64,000 nt of DNA. It comes from Azohydromonas caseinilytica (GTDB lineage Bacteria > Pseudomonadota > Gammaproteobacteria > Burkholderiales > Burkholderiaceae_C). The notes below the pieces were generated by a model. That model made no database searches, was not told the DNA's origin, and saw nothing but the letters and a program-made list of their open reading frames with translations. Both the position numbers and the translations under genes were made by a program. Each line of letters begins with the position of its first letter. Positions within the stretch are counted from its first letter, which is position 1. Where the stretch lies: positions 100,361 through 164,360 of the forward strand of contig NZ_JABBFW010000006.1 of assembly GCF_012927045.1 (NCBI RefSeq). Reading direction: 5' to 3'. Positions 45,863 to 57,734 of the stretch are shown one piece after another.

Positions 45863-48176
45863 CGCGACGGCAATTCGTCTGCGCCCTGTACCGCGAAACG
45901 CACGCTGTATGGCTCTTCCGGGTTCAAGTGAACTTCTGGTGGTGCAGCCAAGTATGGAGACGGTGCTGAAACAGCCGCCGGCCCTGTGAACTCCTTCATC
46001 CCCGCCCTGAACCGCACACTCCCCGGCGCCGACACCTCGACCCCGCCCTGCCCGATCCTCAGCGCCGCCCCCGCCGCCGCCAGCAGTACCTGGAGCGGTG
46101 AGCCCACCGCCACGCTGCCCTGGGTGCTGGCGACCTCGACGGCGCCGCTGGCGGCCAGGCGCGCGGCGCCGGTACGAGCTGGCTCCAGCCGCCCAGGCCC
46201 GTCGTGCTGGTGTCGAGCGATTGGCTGCGGTAGCCGCCCAGCACCGCCGCGTGCTGGTGTCCCTGGTGCGGGCCCGAGCGCGCCGAGCCGGCGAACCAGG
46301 GCGGCGCGCAGGGCGTGGCGTGCGGGACGCCGCTGTGGATGCGGTTGCCCGGCGCGTCGCGCTGGCCCTGGCCGTTGTAGAGACCGGCCAGCACCACCGG
46401 GCGCTCGGCGTCGCCGCCCAGGAAGCCGACCAGCACCTCCTGCCCCACGCGCGGAATGAACACCGCGCCATGGTTCACGCCGGCCTGCGTCTGCCCCACG
46501 CGCACCCAGGTCGAGCTGGCCGCGGTGGCCGGGGCGTTGTCCCCACTGGCCGGCAGCGGTAGGCGGTGGCTGCCGCCGCGTCCGCGCTGCCAGTGGAATT
46601 GCACGCGCACGCGCGCGTCGCGGTCCGTGTGCACCGGCGCGCCCTGGCCGGTGACGATGGCGCTCTGCACCCCGGCCGCCGTGGGCGCGCGGTTCAGGCG
46701 CACGTCGGGCAGCGGCAGCGCGCGCAGCGGCGGCGGATTCATCAGCAGGTCCTGGTTCCAGGCGTCCGATGCCGGGGCCGTTTCAACGTCCCGGCGCGGC
46801 AGCAGGCCCATGCCGCCGTCGCCGTGCGGTGCCGGCCGCGCCGCGCCGAGGCGCACCGGCCGCGACAGCGGCTGCGCCAGCAGCGCCGCCTCGTGCAGCG
46901 GCGCCTCCTCGGGCTCCCGGCCGTCCGCGCCGCCCTCGCTTGGCCGGGCCAGCACCTCGTCCAGCAAGGGCAGGCGCGCCCGGGCGTCGGCATGCAGGTT
47001 GTTGCGCGTGCGCTGCTGCGCGGCCAGCACGACGAAGCTATCCCGCGCGGCGTCGCTGCCATCGTGGCGCGGATGCTCGGCCAGCGTGAACACCGTGCCG
47101 GCCTGGGCGCGGCGCCAGGGGCCACGCCCGTGGCTGAGGCCGCGCGCGGCGGCCAGCGCCTCGGCTTGGCGTGTGACCAGGCGCCGGCCCTGCTCCAGGT
47201 CCTCGTAGGCGTAGGGGCCGGGGGCGTCGCCCTGCGCCAGGGCCGGCAGCGCGGGCGCGGCGCCGACCGGGCCCCGTACCGGGCGCGCCTCCAGCCCGCG
47301 GTAGTCGCGGCTGAGCATGCCCACGCGCGCCGGTGCCACGCCGGCGCCGTCGCGCCAGCGCGTGAGGCTGTCCGCGCCCAGCGTGGCGTCGCTGCGCGTG
47401 AAGCGCACGCGGCGCTGCGGATTCGGCGTGAAGGCGCCGTTGTGGTCCGCGAGCACCAGCGTGTGCCGGCCCAGCGCGGGGCCGTCACGGTCGCCTTCGT
47501 GCTCCCACCAGCAGAACAGGCCCTCTTCCAACAGCAGCCGCTGCACGAAGTCCAGGTCGCTCTCGTGGTGCTGCACGCACAGGCTGCGCCGGGCGTAGGC
47601 CGAGGCGTCGCGCAGGTCCCAGCGCCACGCCGGCGCGAGCCGGCCGCCGTCCAGGGGACGCGAGAACAGCGCGTCCACGATCTCCGGCACGGTGCGGTCC
47701 TGGAACACAAAGGCGCCGCTGCGCAGGGCCAGGAAGGTCAGCCAGGGCTCGATCACCAGCCGGAAGCGGGCCAGGCCGCCGTCGGCGCCCAGCAGCGCGG
47801 CGGAGATGACGCGGCCGTGCCAGGGGCGCAGCTCATCGACGCTGTCCTGGCACAGCAGCTCCACCAGCGCGGGCTGGCCGATGAGCGCGTCCAGGTCCAG
47901 CCGCGCGTCGGTGGACAGCGCGTGCACCACCAGCCGCAGCCCGGCGCAGGCCGGGCCCGGCGCCGCGTCCAGGGCCCAGGCTTCGATGCCGTCGCTCCAG
48001 CCCGGCGCCGCGTCGTCCAGCGCCGGGCCGGGGCGCGGGCCCACGGCTTCCCAAACGTCCAGCGCCTCGCCGATGAGCACCTCCGGCCCCAGGGGCGTGT
48101 GCAGCTGGAACAGCCGCGTGTCCTGCACCGGGCCGGACCCGGCCGCTCGCCTGCTGCTGTCGGTGAATACGCCCAC
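45850..48176 (-). pseudogene. Type VI secretion VgrG-family protein, frameshifted with internal deletion
   Basis: The first 668 codons encode a VgrG spike protein: gp27-like N-terminal part (ALSTDARLDLDALIGQPALV, SLCVQHHESDLDFVQRLLLE, EGLFCWWEHEGD) and the gp5-like OB segment (AIVTGQGAPVHTDRDARVRV, VFIPRVGQEVLVGFLGGD, HSGVPHATPCAP). After GLGGWSQLV (about 46172) the frame runs into nonsense, while another frame resumes as ARLAASGAVEVASTQGSVAV and PGSVRFRAGMKEFTGP, the end of the DUF2345 domain, then PYSVRFAVQGADEL and a stop at 45850. Compared with full-length family members, roughly 150-200 residues appear to be missing. GTG 48174-48176 (VGVFTDSSRR) is the likely start. No other T6SS gene is present, so it was an orphan vgrG. 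Confidence 0.78.
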
Positions 48177-49077
48177 GCCGCCCGCCTCCCCTTCCTGCTG
48201 CCCTGGTTCCGCGCCCGGCCGGGCCGGGCGGAACGACCTTGATGCGGGATGCGCTGCCGGGCGTGCCGGCAGGACAGCCCGGGGTGGCGCTCGACGCTCG
48301 GTACGGCCGCGCGTCAAGCGCCCAGAGCCTCAAGGTAGGGGGGGACGGTGTTACAGAACATTGCGGCAAGGCCTGAGAGCGGACCGGCCCGAGGCGCAGC
48401 CCGGCCGGCGGCTCCTTCGGAGCCAGCGCCCTTCTCATGAACGGCCCTTGGCCGGGCAGACACAAGTTGGATGGGCAAGGACGAATCACGCGGAATCCCC
48501 GGATTCGTCCGGGGCGCCGCCGGGTTTTCACGGACGCCCGCCATCCCTGAAAACCGCCACTTCGCCCTTTTCCATGCAGGGAAAAACTCTGTCACGCTGT
48601 CGGCAGCGCCAGGAAGCGGATTTTATAAGTCCTGTTTTACGAACAAGATTTGATAGATCATTCCTATTGAGGATGACATTTTGTCCACATGGTGCACCTC
48701 AATGGCTTGCCTGGAGTTCATAGCGTTTGGCAGCCTGTATTTTGCCCCGTGCATGCCGAATTACGGGCAGCCTGCCAAGCTCGCAGGAAATCAAGCTGAA
48801 CAGCAGTGACCTTCGTCCATCGCGCAGAAGGGCCACTAATTTTTCAGGCGCTGTCCCGCCGTGCAGGGCGGTCTCCAAACAGTCTGCCGGGCCTGCGAAA
48901 ATCAACCCAAGCGGCAGCGCAGTGACTTTTGACCATGGCCGTCAGGCGGTTCATCGACGACTCTGGATTGGCGTGGATACCGGTCAACCTCATACCGACA
49001 CGCCTTTCCAGCGCACCGAGGGCCGCGTCTGGAAATGAAAGCCCTGCGCCCTCGTTCTTGGGTGAAGGAGTATGGTC
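48177..49077. other. 900-base interval without a convincing gene, upstream of vgrG
   Basis: Short open frames exist on both strands but none has family similarity together with a ribosome site. The left part is GC-rich; 48590-48680 is AT-rich and promoter-like in composition. A perfect inverted repeat lies at 48479-48510. Two loosely similar stretches (about 48773-48825 and 48885-48945, sharing AAATCAA, AGTGAC and CCAT words in the same order) suggest a diverged direct repeat. A strong ribosome site (AAGGAG) for the next gene closes the interval. Confidence 0.5.
48479..48510. repeat. Inverted repeat upstream of the vgrG remnant
   Basis: GGACGAATC (48479-48487) and GATTCGTCC (48502-48510) are perfect nine-base arms separated by 14 bases. 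No T-run follows, so it is not a standard terminator. Its function is unknown. Confidence 0.4.
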
Positions 49078-49533
49078 ATGCAAGCTTCACTGAAACTGCT
49101 GTATTCGGCGGCGGCCGCCCTGAGTTTGATGGCGATGCAGGCGCCGGCCACGGCCGGTCCCGTGGCTTCCGAGCACGGGGCCGTCTGCAAGCCTTATAAC
49201 TACAGCAATGCCGGCGGCCTCTACTCCTGGGTCTTGGGCGTAAGCAATTACACCAATGCAACGATGGCGGTCATTTGCCCCATCGTGCGGCCCGCGGAGG
49301 TCGTGGACGGCAGGTTCGATGTCTGGGTGTCCCAAAGGGCAGGCAGCCCGGCATCGACGTGCTGGCTCTACAGCTATAACTGGACGAGTGCGTTCCTGGG
49401 TGTTTCCGGCCCGATCACCGGCCAGGGTTGGCTGGGTTTGGCCCAAGCAGCGGTGCCGGCTTATTCATATCAAGCCGTCTACTGCCTGCTGCCGCCCAAC
49501 GGCAATATTCTTGGCGTTTCACCGGTGCTCTGA
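49078..49533 (+). CDS. Secreted hypothetical protein
   Basis: I do not recognise the family. A 151-residue protein with a clear Sec signal peptide (QASLKLLYSAAAALSLMAMQ, cleavage probably after ATA near 26) and a mature part rich in Tyr, Ser, Asn and Trp (GGLYSWVLGVSNYTNATMAV, STCWLYSYNWTSAFLGVSG) with four Cys residues that could form disulfides. ATG 49078 is chosen because AAGGAG lies seven bases upstream; the ATG at 49072 is too close to that site. The lipoprotein gene that follows after 50 bases may be co-transcribed. Confidence 0.75.
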   Translation: MQASLKLLYSAAAALSLMAMQAPATAGPVASEHGAVCKPYNYSNAGGLYSWVLGVSNYTNATMAVICPIVRPAEVVDGRFDVWVSQRAGSPASTCWLYSYNWTSAFLGVSGPITGQGWLGLAQAAVPAYSYQAVYCLLPPNGNILGVSPVL

Positions 49534-49583
49534 TAGTCGGCGCCGGCATGCGCCCAGGGCGAAGCTCTCATAGGAGTTGAACG

Positions 49584-50258
49584 ATGAGCAACGTTCCAGG
49601 AACTGCAGTTCTTTTCGCATCGGTGATCGTCCTGCTTGCCGGATGCGGAGGGTCTGGCGAGGACAATAAGGCTTCCGTCGCAACCACGGGAGTTTCTGTG
49701 CAGGCCGCGCCTGCTGCAGGCCTGTCCGGTGCGCAGGGCCGCCCGGTGCAGTCGGCCGCTGAAGAGAAAGGGGCCGATGCGGAAAATCTTTCGCTGAAAC
49801 AACAGGTCGCCGCACTGCGACGCGATGTGGCCGATATTCGTGCGCAGCTCGCACGCATGCCGACGGTGGCTTCGTCATCGGAGGCGGCCCTATTCAACAA
49901 TCGCCCCGGTGAGACGGAACAAAGGGAATTCGAGCGTGCCCAAGCCGCTCGGGTGGCGAGCGTCGAAGCGGCTTTCCGTGCCGAGCAGGTGGATGCAGCT
50001 TGGAGCCGCAATACCGCGGACAGCGTCCGGGCCGCTTTGCTTCAAGGCAAGCAAGGGGGCGCTGACCATATCCGCAGCATCGAATGCCGCTCGCACAGTT
50101 GCCGGGTGATGGTGGATAGCGATGCCCTGCAGCCCGGTGGCGCTGCTGACCTGCCCGTCCTCGTGAGCCGGCTGGCCCAGACCCTGCCCAAGGTCGACGT
50201 CGGTCAAATCGACCAAGGTGACAATCGCCAGGTTTCGGTGCTTTATCTGTCGAAATGA
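49584..50258 (+). CDS. Hypothetical lipoprotein with coiled-coil segment
   Basis: A 224-residue predicted lipoprotein: signal peptide ending in the lipobox LLAGCGG (Cys about residue 21), a low-complexity linker, a probable coiled coil (ENLSLKQQVAALRRDVADIR) near 68-90, and a C-terminal domain with SIECRSHSCRVMVDSD, where two Cys could form a disulfide. The family is not recognised. ATG 49584 follows AGGAGT. It shares strand and spacing with the secreted protein upstream, so they may act together in the envelope; nothing more can be said. Confidence 0.75.
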   Translation: MSNVPGTAVLFASVIVLLAGCGGSGEDNKASVATTGVSVQAAPAAGLSGAQGRPVQSAAEEKGADAENLSLKQQVAALRRDVADIRAQLARMPTVASSSEAALFNNRPGETEQREFERAQAARVASVEAAFRAEQVDAAWSRNTADSVRAALLQGKQGGADHIRSIECRSHSCRVMVDSDALQPGGAADLPVLVSRLAQTLPKVDVGQIDQGDNRQVSVLYLSK

Positions 50259-50622
50259 AATTCTCGCCGCTGCGTTCAGGGCTCGGCGCCGGGCCTGGGC
50301 GACGGCGGCACATTGGGGCCGGGGTGCAAGGCCATCGGTCCCCGTTGACCAGTTTTCAGGTCATTACTGGCCCTGCCAGTTTCTTGCGGGCGACAAGGCC
50401 GACGGCGCAACCGCACCCCGGCCTTGTCTTTTGTCGCCGTGCGGCAAGGAATGTCCGCCGTCGGAACCATGCCGTGAGGCGGCTGCCCGCCTCATTTCCC
50501 GCCTTCAGGCCGGCCTGCGCCGCGTGGCCGTGAATTTGTTCCTGAAAATCGCCCCTTCTCGTCAAATCGAGGCCGGCCAGGGCGCGCAAAACTTGGATGT
50601 TTCAGGCCTTGAAGAAACCTTC

Positions 50623-50868
50623 ATGCCCCTGCTCTTCACCTATGGCTCGCTGAAGCAAGGTTTCGCCAACGCGCACCCGGGCCGCCGCGTGGCGGGGCTG
50701 TTGCGCACCCGTGAAGGCTTCGACCTGGCCGCTGATCAAAACCTGATATCCCTTATCCATCTCAAGCAGCAACACGCCCTCCCCGCCTCGATGCCGCGGC
50801 GGGGGCCGCTGGAGGAGTACAGGAGGGAGGATGCGGGGAGGTTTTGGTGGGTGGAGAAAACCCAATAA
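50623..50868 (+). pseudogene. Gamma-glutamylcyclotransferase-like (AIG2/GGCT) remnant with in-frame internal deletion
   Basis: ATG 50623 opens with MPLLFTYGSLKQGFANAH, the substrate-binding start of GGCT-like proteins, and continues RRVAGLLRTREGF. It then passes directly into HLKQQHALPASMPRRGPLEE and YRREDAGRFWWVEKTQ, which resembles the C-terminus of the same family. The 81-codon frame is intact, but the family normally has about 120-150 residues, so the middle, including the catalytic Glu region, is absent. Read as a decayed gene; a shortened functional protein is possible but unlikely. Confidence 0.6.
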
Positions 50869-50916
50869 ATATCAATCAAAAACCTAACCCAGAAAAATCA
50901 TTTCAAACCACCCGGA

Positions 50917-52152
50917 TCAATAAGGCCCCAAAAGCAATTGCTGCTTTTCCTCCAAATTTTCAGGCGAGCGATTGTTGAAAGAGCTGGCAGTCCAAAGCCC
51001 TCTCGCCTTGCGAGCAGCCGCATGCTCAGGCAAGAATAGTTTGTTATATCCATCTCGAATTCGCTCAAGATACTGGTTTTCGTCTTTCAAATCCTTCATT
51101 CTACTTATGATATCTTCAACCGGCCCAATCTCCATCCCAATCCACTTGCGCTTCTTCATCTCCGCAACCGCATAAGTTGTACCAGAACCACCAAATGGAT
51201 CAAGAATAGTCTCACCCTCCTTAGATGCAAGCTCAATTACTCGATCCAGCAATTTTATGGAAAGCTCATTTGCGCTCTTCCTCTTCTTGTACTTAGCATG
51301 TCTTACAGGAGGAATGTCGTACCAAACATCAGTAAGATTCACTCCAAGCGGATTCATCTTATCTTTATAGCCTCCATAGTCTTTCAAATCTACCAAGCAG
51401 CTTGGACATATCTCCATCGGCATTCTGTCGGGCTGAAAATTAGCCGGGCGGCCTCCTTTAGTGTAATACAAAAGAGAATAATGACTCGGATAAAGTCGAC
51501 CCGAAATTGGCAAACTAAATTTAATGTCAACCGCAATCCAATGGCGAAATGTCAGATGCTTATTTAGATAAGCACTGAGAAACGTATTCCATTTGGGTAA
51601 ATTATAAACAAACAGAGATCCACCATCACGCAAAAGGCGAGCACATTGATCCAACCACCCCTCACACCACTCCAAGTAATGATCCTGCCGTAAATCGTCA
51701 TCCATCTCGGATGGATACAGCTTATCTAAATTAAAGGGCGGATCTGCAAAAATTAGATCACAGCATTGATCCGGCAAGGACCGCATAATTTCAACACAAT
51801 CCCCTTGGTAAAGCACACCAAAATCAGTACTGAAGGACGGCGCTACCGTTTTGCTTGGGGTTTGGTTGAATGACGCAACGTTTCCAAGCTTCGCCCCGAG
51901 CAGCTTGTCAATTTCATCCGCGGATGCTGCCAAAAGCTTTCGGAGCGGGCGACTCAAAAACCCAGTACGCAATCTGAATGCAATTTCAGTAAGTCCAAGA
52001 AATGCTGCCAGCCGTTCAATTTCTGCAGCGGTTGGTTCAAATCCATGAGCATCGATAGCCTTCAAGCGTGCGACGGGGATGCCAGTGGATTTCGCAACGT
52101 GCTGGAGCGCCTTGCGGCTGCTTGAGTCAATGTTAAGGGCGTGGAAAAACAT
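50917..52152 (-). CDS. DNA methyltransferase of a type II restriction-modification system (beta-class DPPF type)
   Basis: A 411-residue methylase. The first 90 residues form a small helical, HTH-like domain (IDAHGFEPTAAEIERLAAFL). Catalytic motif IV FADPPFNLDKLYPSEM near 135 precedes the target-recognition region, which contains a C-x2-C (EICPSCLVD); the SAM motif LDPFGGSGTTYAVAE near 318 comes last, the order of beta-class enzymes. DPPF with Asn suggests N6-adenine, though N4-cytosine cannot be excluded. The gene is strikingly AT-rich. It is divergent from the controller and endonuclease genes, with the C-box 24-47 bases upstream of its ATG. Confidence 0.9.
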   Translation of the reverse strand: MFFHALNIDSSSRKALQHVAKSTGIPVARLKAIDAHGFEPTAAEIERLAAFLGLTEIAFRLRTGFLSRPLRKLLAASADEIDKLLGAKLGNVASFNQTPSKTVAPSFSTDFGVLYQGDCVEIMRSLPDQCCDLIFADPPFNLDKLYPSEMDDDLRQDHYLEWCEGWLDQCARLLRDGGSLFVYNLPKWNTFLSAYLNKHLTFRHWIAVDIKFSLPISGRLYPSHYSLLYYTKGGRPANFQPDRMPMEICPSCLVDLKDYGGYKDKMNPLGVNLTDVWYDIPPVRHAKYKKRKSANELSIKLLDRVIELASKEGETILDPFGGSGTTYAVAEMKKRKWIGMEIGPVEDIISRMKDLKDENQYLERIRDGYNKLFLPEHAAARKARGLWTASSFNNRSPENLEEKQQLLLGPY

Positions 52153-52175
52153 AAGCGCAGACCGGTTAGTTTGCA

Positions 52176-52199
52176 GACTATAGTCCGTCGACCATTGTC
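52176..52199. promoter_or_regulatory. C-box: paired operator for the restriction-modification controller protein
   Basis: GACTATAGTC (52176-52185, perfect palindrome) and GACCATTGTC (52190-52199) are separated by CGTC. This matches the known layout of C-protein operators, GACT-type palindromes in tandem. It lies between the divergent methylase (ATG at 52152) and controller (ATG at 52233) genes, so one site pair could govern both promoters. Confidence 0.8.
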
Positions 52200-52232
52200 T
52201 GCGATTTCCCCCATTCTGTCACTGGGGGACCA

Positions 52233-52472
52233 ATGACTATAGATGAGGCTTTTGGTGCGGTTCTGAAGGAGCTTCGAGCTTCGAAGGGCATTACGCAGGA
52301 ACAACTCGGCTTTGACGCCGACCTTGACCGCACATTTATTTCTCTTTTAGAGCGAGGCCTGCGTCAGCCTAGCCTTGCTTCTATCTTTCAGCTGAGCAAA
52401 GCACTCGGCGTGTCTCCCAGCCATATTGTTCAACGAGTTGAGGACACGCTCAGTGCGGCTAGTAAACGTTAG
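52233..52472 (+). CDS. Restriction-modification controller protein (C protein, XRE/HTH_3 family)
   Basis: A 79-residue single-domain helix-turn-helix protein: FGAVLKELRASKGITQEQLG, FDADLDRTFISLLERGLRQP and SLASIFQLSKALGVSPSHIV are the standard C-protein core, and length is typical. C proteins bind the C-box as dimers, first activating their own and the endonuclease gene and then repressing at high dose, so methylation precedes cutting. The C-box is 34-57 bases upstream of its ATG. The endonuclease gene starts within its last 20 bases. Confidence 0.92.
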   Translation: MTIDEAFGAVLKELRASKGITQEQLGFDADLDRTFISLLERGLRQPSLASIFQLSKALGVSPSHIVQRVEDTLSAASKR

Positions 52473-53046
52473 ACATCTCCTGCACCGGGGGACATTTGCA
52501 AGCTCAGTCGAAGCAACGAGAATTGATACTGACATACAAAACGGTATCCAACGGGTGTGCTGGCCGGCTGGTAGCGGCTCATTTACTTTACTTAATACTC
52601 CAGACGGCAATGGAGTTAAACCCATCAAGAATGACTTCATCGCCCACTTACAAGAGCAGGGCTGGCAAGTTGAGCAGCGTATGCGAATTGCTTCACGTAT
52701 ACGGCCCGGCAAAGTTGATGCGGTTCACCGGCTACAAGACGGGAGGCATTTCGCGGTCGAATGGGAGACAGGCAACATTTCCTCAAGCCATCGTGCACTG
52801 AATAAGATGGCGGTCGGCCTGCTTGACGGGTGTTTGGCCGGAGGAGCACTTGTACTACCTTCAAGGCAAATGTACACCTATCTAACGGACAGAACTGGAA
52901 ACTACTCCGAGATTGAACCTTATTTTCCAATGTGGGAAAGCCTCGTAGTTGAAGGCGTGCTTTCTGTTTATGTAGTCGAATATGATGCACTCTCTTCAAC
53001 GGCGCCGGCAATTCCTAAAGGGACAGATGGCAGAGCATTGAGATAG
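52453..53046 (+). CDS. Type II restriction endonuclease, BamHI-like
   Basis: A 197-residue endonuclease of normal BamHI-family size. The N-terminal helical segment (IDTDIQNGIQRVCWPAGSGS) is followed by KNDFIAHLQEQGWQVE and the metal site: Asp in PGKVDAVHRL near 89 and the paired Glu residues in HFAVEWETGN near 100, matching the D...ExE of BamHI. GTG 52453 is chosen because GAGG lies nine bases upstream, giving a 20-base overlap with the controller gene; an upstream TTG (52426) is also open. The recognition sequence cannot be read. Methylase, controller and endonuclease together make a complete type II system. Confidence 0.82.
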   Translation: MRLVNVRHLLHRGTFASSVEATRIDTDIQNGIQRVCWPAGSGSFTLLNTPDGNGVKPIKNDFIAHLQEQGWQVEQRMRIASRIRPGKVDAVHRLQDGRHFAVEWETGNISSSHRALNKMAVGLLDGCLAGGALVLPSRQMYTYLTDRTGNYSEIEPYFPMWESLVVEGVLSVYVVEYDALSSTAPAIPKGTDGRALR

Positions 53047-53131
53047 CTGCTATTGCTAGGCGCGAGCAGGCCGTTATCGAACAGCATGACGCTTAGCATT
53101 AGATGACGTGCGCCATCATGTTCATCAAGGG

Positions 53132-53176
53132 AAAAGCCGTTGACCCCGGGCCCAAACCCATCGTCAACGGCTTTTT
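53132..53176. terminator. Intrinsic terminator between the endonuclease gene and guaA
   Basis: AAAAGCCGTTGAC (53132-53144) pairs with GTCAACGGCTTTT (53163-53175) across an 18-base loop. T-runs on both strands allow termination of the endonuclease transcript (plus) and of guaA (minus), which converge. Confidence 0.8.
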
Positions 53177-53216
53177 GTTAGGCAGTAAGGCGGCTACCTA
53201 AAACCGCCCCACGCCG

Positions 53217-54800
<1,584 letters not shown>

Positions 54801-54804
54801 GGTG

Positions 54805-56063
54805 TCAAGCCGCCGAGGAGGCGGCACTGGTGGCGCTGCGTTGCCGGAAATGCCGGAAGGCGATGACCGCGGCCACGGCCTGCAGCAGCGCGCAGAAGTA
54901 GAAGGGAAGCCCGATCCAGAAGTCGCCCTGCGGTCGGTGCGACACCAGGGTCAGCAGCCCCGCGCCGGTCAGCGGCGCGAGCACGGCCATCAGGCTGTTG
55001 AGCGAAGCGACGGAGCCCATGGTGCGGCCCTGGCTGGTGGCGTCCGCGGCGTTGGACACCATGCTCTGCAGCGAGGCGGTGACGGTGAAGCCCAGCAGGT
55101 TCAGGCCGATGACGGCGTACATCATCCAGCCCTCGGGCGCGAGGCCCCAGCACAGGTAGCTCAGCGCGGAGGAGATCAGGCCCAGGCGCACCAGCTTCTG
55201 CGGCGTGTTGCGCTTGAGCAGCTGGCGCATCAGCCCGCCCTGCACCAGCGCCGACATCAGGCCCACGGCGAACAGGCTCCAGCCGTTCTCGCGCGGGCCC
55301 CAGCCGAACTTCAGGCCGGTGTAGAGCACCCAGGTGGAATGCAGCGTGAACTGCGCCAGGCTGCCCAGCGCCATCACCGTCACCAGCGGGCCCACGCCGC
55401 GCAGGGCGCGCAGCTCGCGCAGCGAGTGCACCGGGTTGGCGCGCCGCCACTCGAAGGGCCGGCGCTTGGAGGCGGGCAGCGACTCCGGCAGCACGAACAC
55501 GCCGTAGAGCGTGTTGAGCAGCGCCAGGCCGCCGGCCACGTAGAAGGGCAAATGGAGGTCGATGTCCCCCAGCAGGCCGCCCGTCACCGGGCCGAGGATG
55601 AAGCCCACGCCGAAGGTGGCGCCCAGCAGGCCGAAGCGCCGGGCCCGCTCCTGCGGCGTGCTGATGTCGGCCACGTAGGACTGCGCCACCGCCGCGTTGG
55701 CCTGCAGCGCGCCGCTGACCAGCCGCACCGCCACCAGCACCCACAGCGCCGGCGCCAGCGCGGTGGCGAAGAAGCTGAACGCCAGGCCGCAGAACCCCAG
55801 CAGCAGCACGGGCCGCCGCCCGAAGCGGTCGGACAAGGCACCCAGCACCGGCGAGCCGAAGAAGTTGGCGATGCCGAAGGTGAAGCTCACCACGCCGAAC
55901 CAGAAGGTCTGGTCCGTCGTGCTGCCCGTGAAGGTGCCCACCAGGGCGGGCAGCACGGGGATGATCAGGCCGATCGACATCATGTCGATCAGCACGGTCA
56001 CCAGGATGAAAGGCATCGCGGCCTGTCGGCCGCGCGGGGTGTCTGCGGTCACGGCGCCGGCGC

Positions 56064-56067
<4 letters not shown>
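54805..56067 (-). CDS. TCR/Tet-family MFS transporter
   Basis: A 420-residue major-facilitator protein with about twelve hydrophobic segments. [20 protein letters not shown] opens helix 1; loop 2-3 carries the MFS motif A as [16 protein letters not shown] near 75; motif C-like [20 protein letters not shown] lies near 145. The pattern is that of the TCR/TetA branch of drug:proton antiporters, and related chromosomal proteins are often annotated as tetracycline resistance, but substrate cannot be assigned. It overlaps guaB by four bases and guaA by proximity, so a purine or nucleoside substrate is worth considering. Confidence 0.88.
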
Positions 56068-57536
<1,469 letters not shown>

Positions 57537-57561
57537 GAGAGGGCTCCGGACGCAAAAGCGG

Positions 57562-57567
57562 ATTATA
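57562..57567 (-). promoter_or_regulatory. guaB: -10 promoter element of guaB
   Basis: TATAAT reads exactly on the minus strand 26-31 bases before the guaB start. No good -35 hexamer stands at 16-18 bases spacing, so only the -10 is claimed. Confidence 0.55.
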
Positions 57568-57656
57568 GGAAACCCCCCTTGCGGGCCACTCACCAAGGGG
57601 TAGACGGACGCTTGCCAAGCGCTTCACGAAAAGGCCGTCGGCGGTGTGTTTTTCTC

Positions 57657-57692
57657 CCTCGCCACCGCGCAGCGGGGGAGAGGGTGGCGAGG
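57657..57692. repeat. Inverted repeat between guaB and the RnfH gene
   Basis: CCTCGCCACC (57657-57666) and GGTGGCGAGG (57683-57692) are perfect ten-base arms around a G-rich loop. The look (CTC-rich arms around GCGCAGCGGGGGAG) resembles small dispersed intergenic repeats of high-GC proteobacteria. No other copy was noticed in this window. Confidence 0.45.
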
Positions 57693-57734
57693 CGGCTCAG
57701 CCTTCCGGTGCCAGGCAGGGGCTGAACGACGGGT

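Noticed and set aside
48844..49083. Minus-strand frame of 79 codons in the interval before the secreted protein
   Set aside because: No ribosome site, no recognisable family, and it overlaps the ribosome site and start of the better supported plus-strand gene.
53047..53131. Possible attachment site or small RNA between the endonuclease gene and the guaA terminator
   Set aside because: No repeat of flanking sequence or stable structure other than the terminator was seen.
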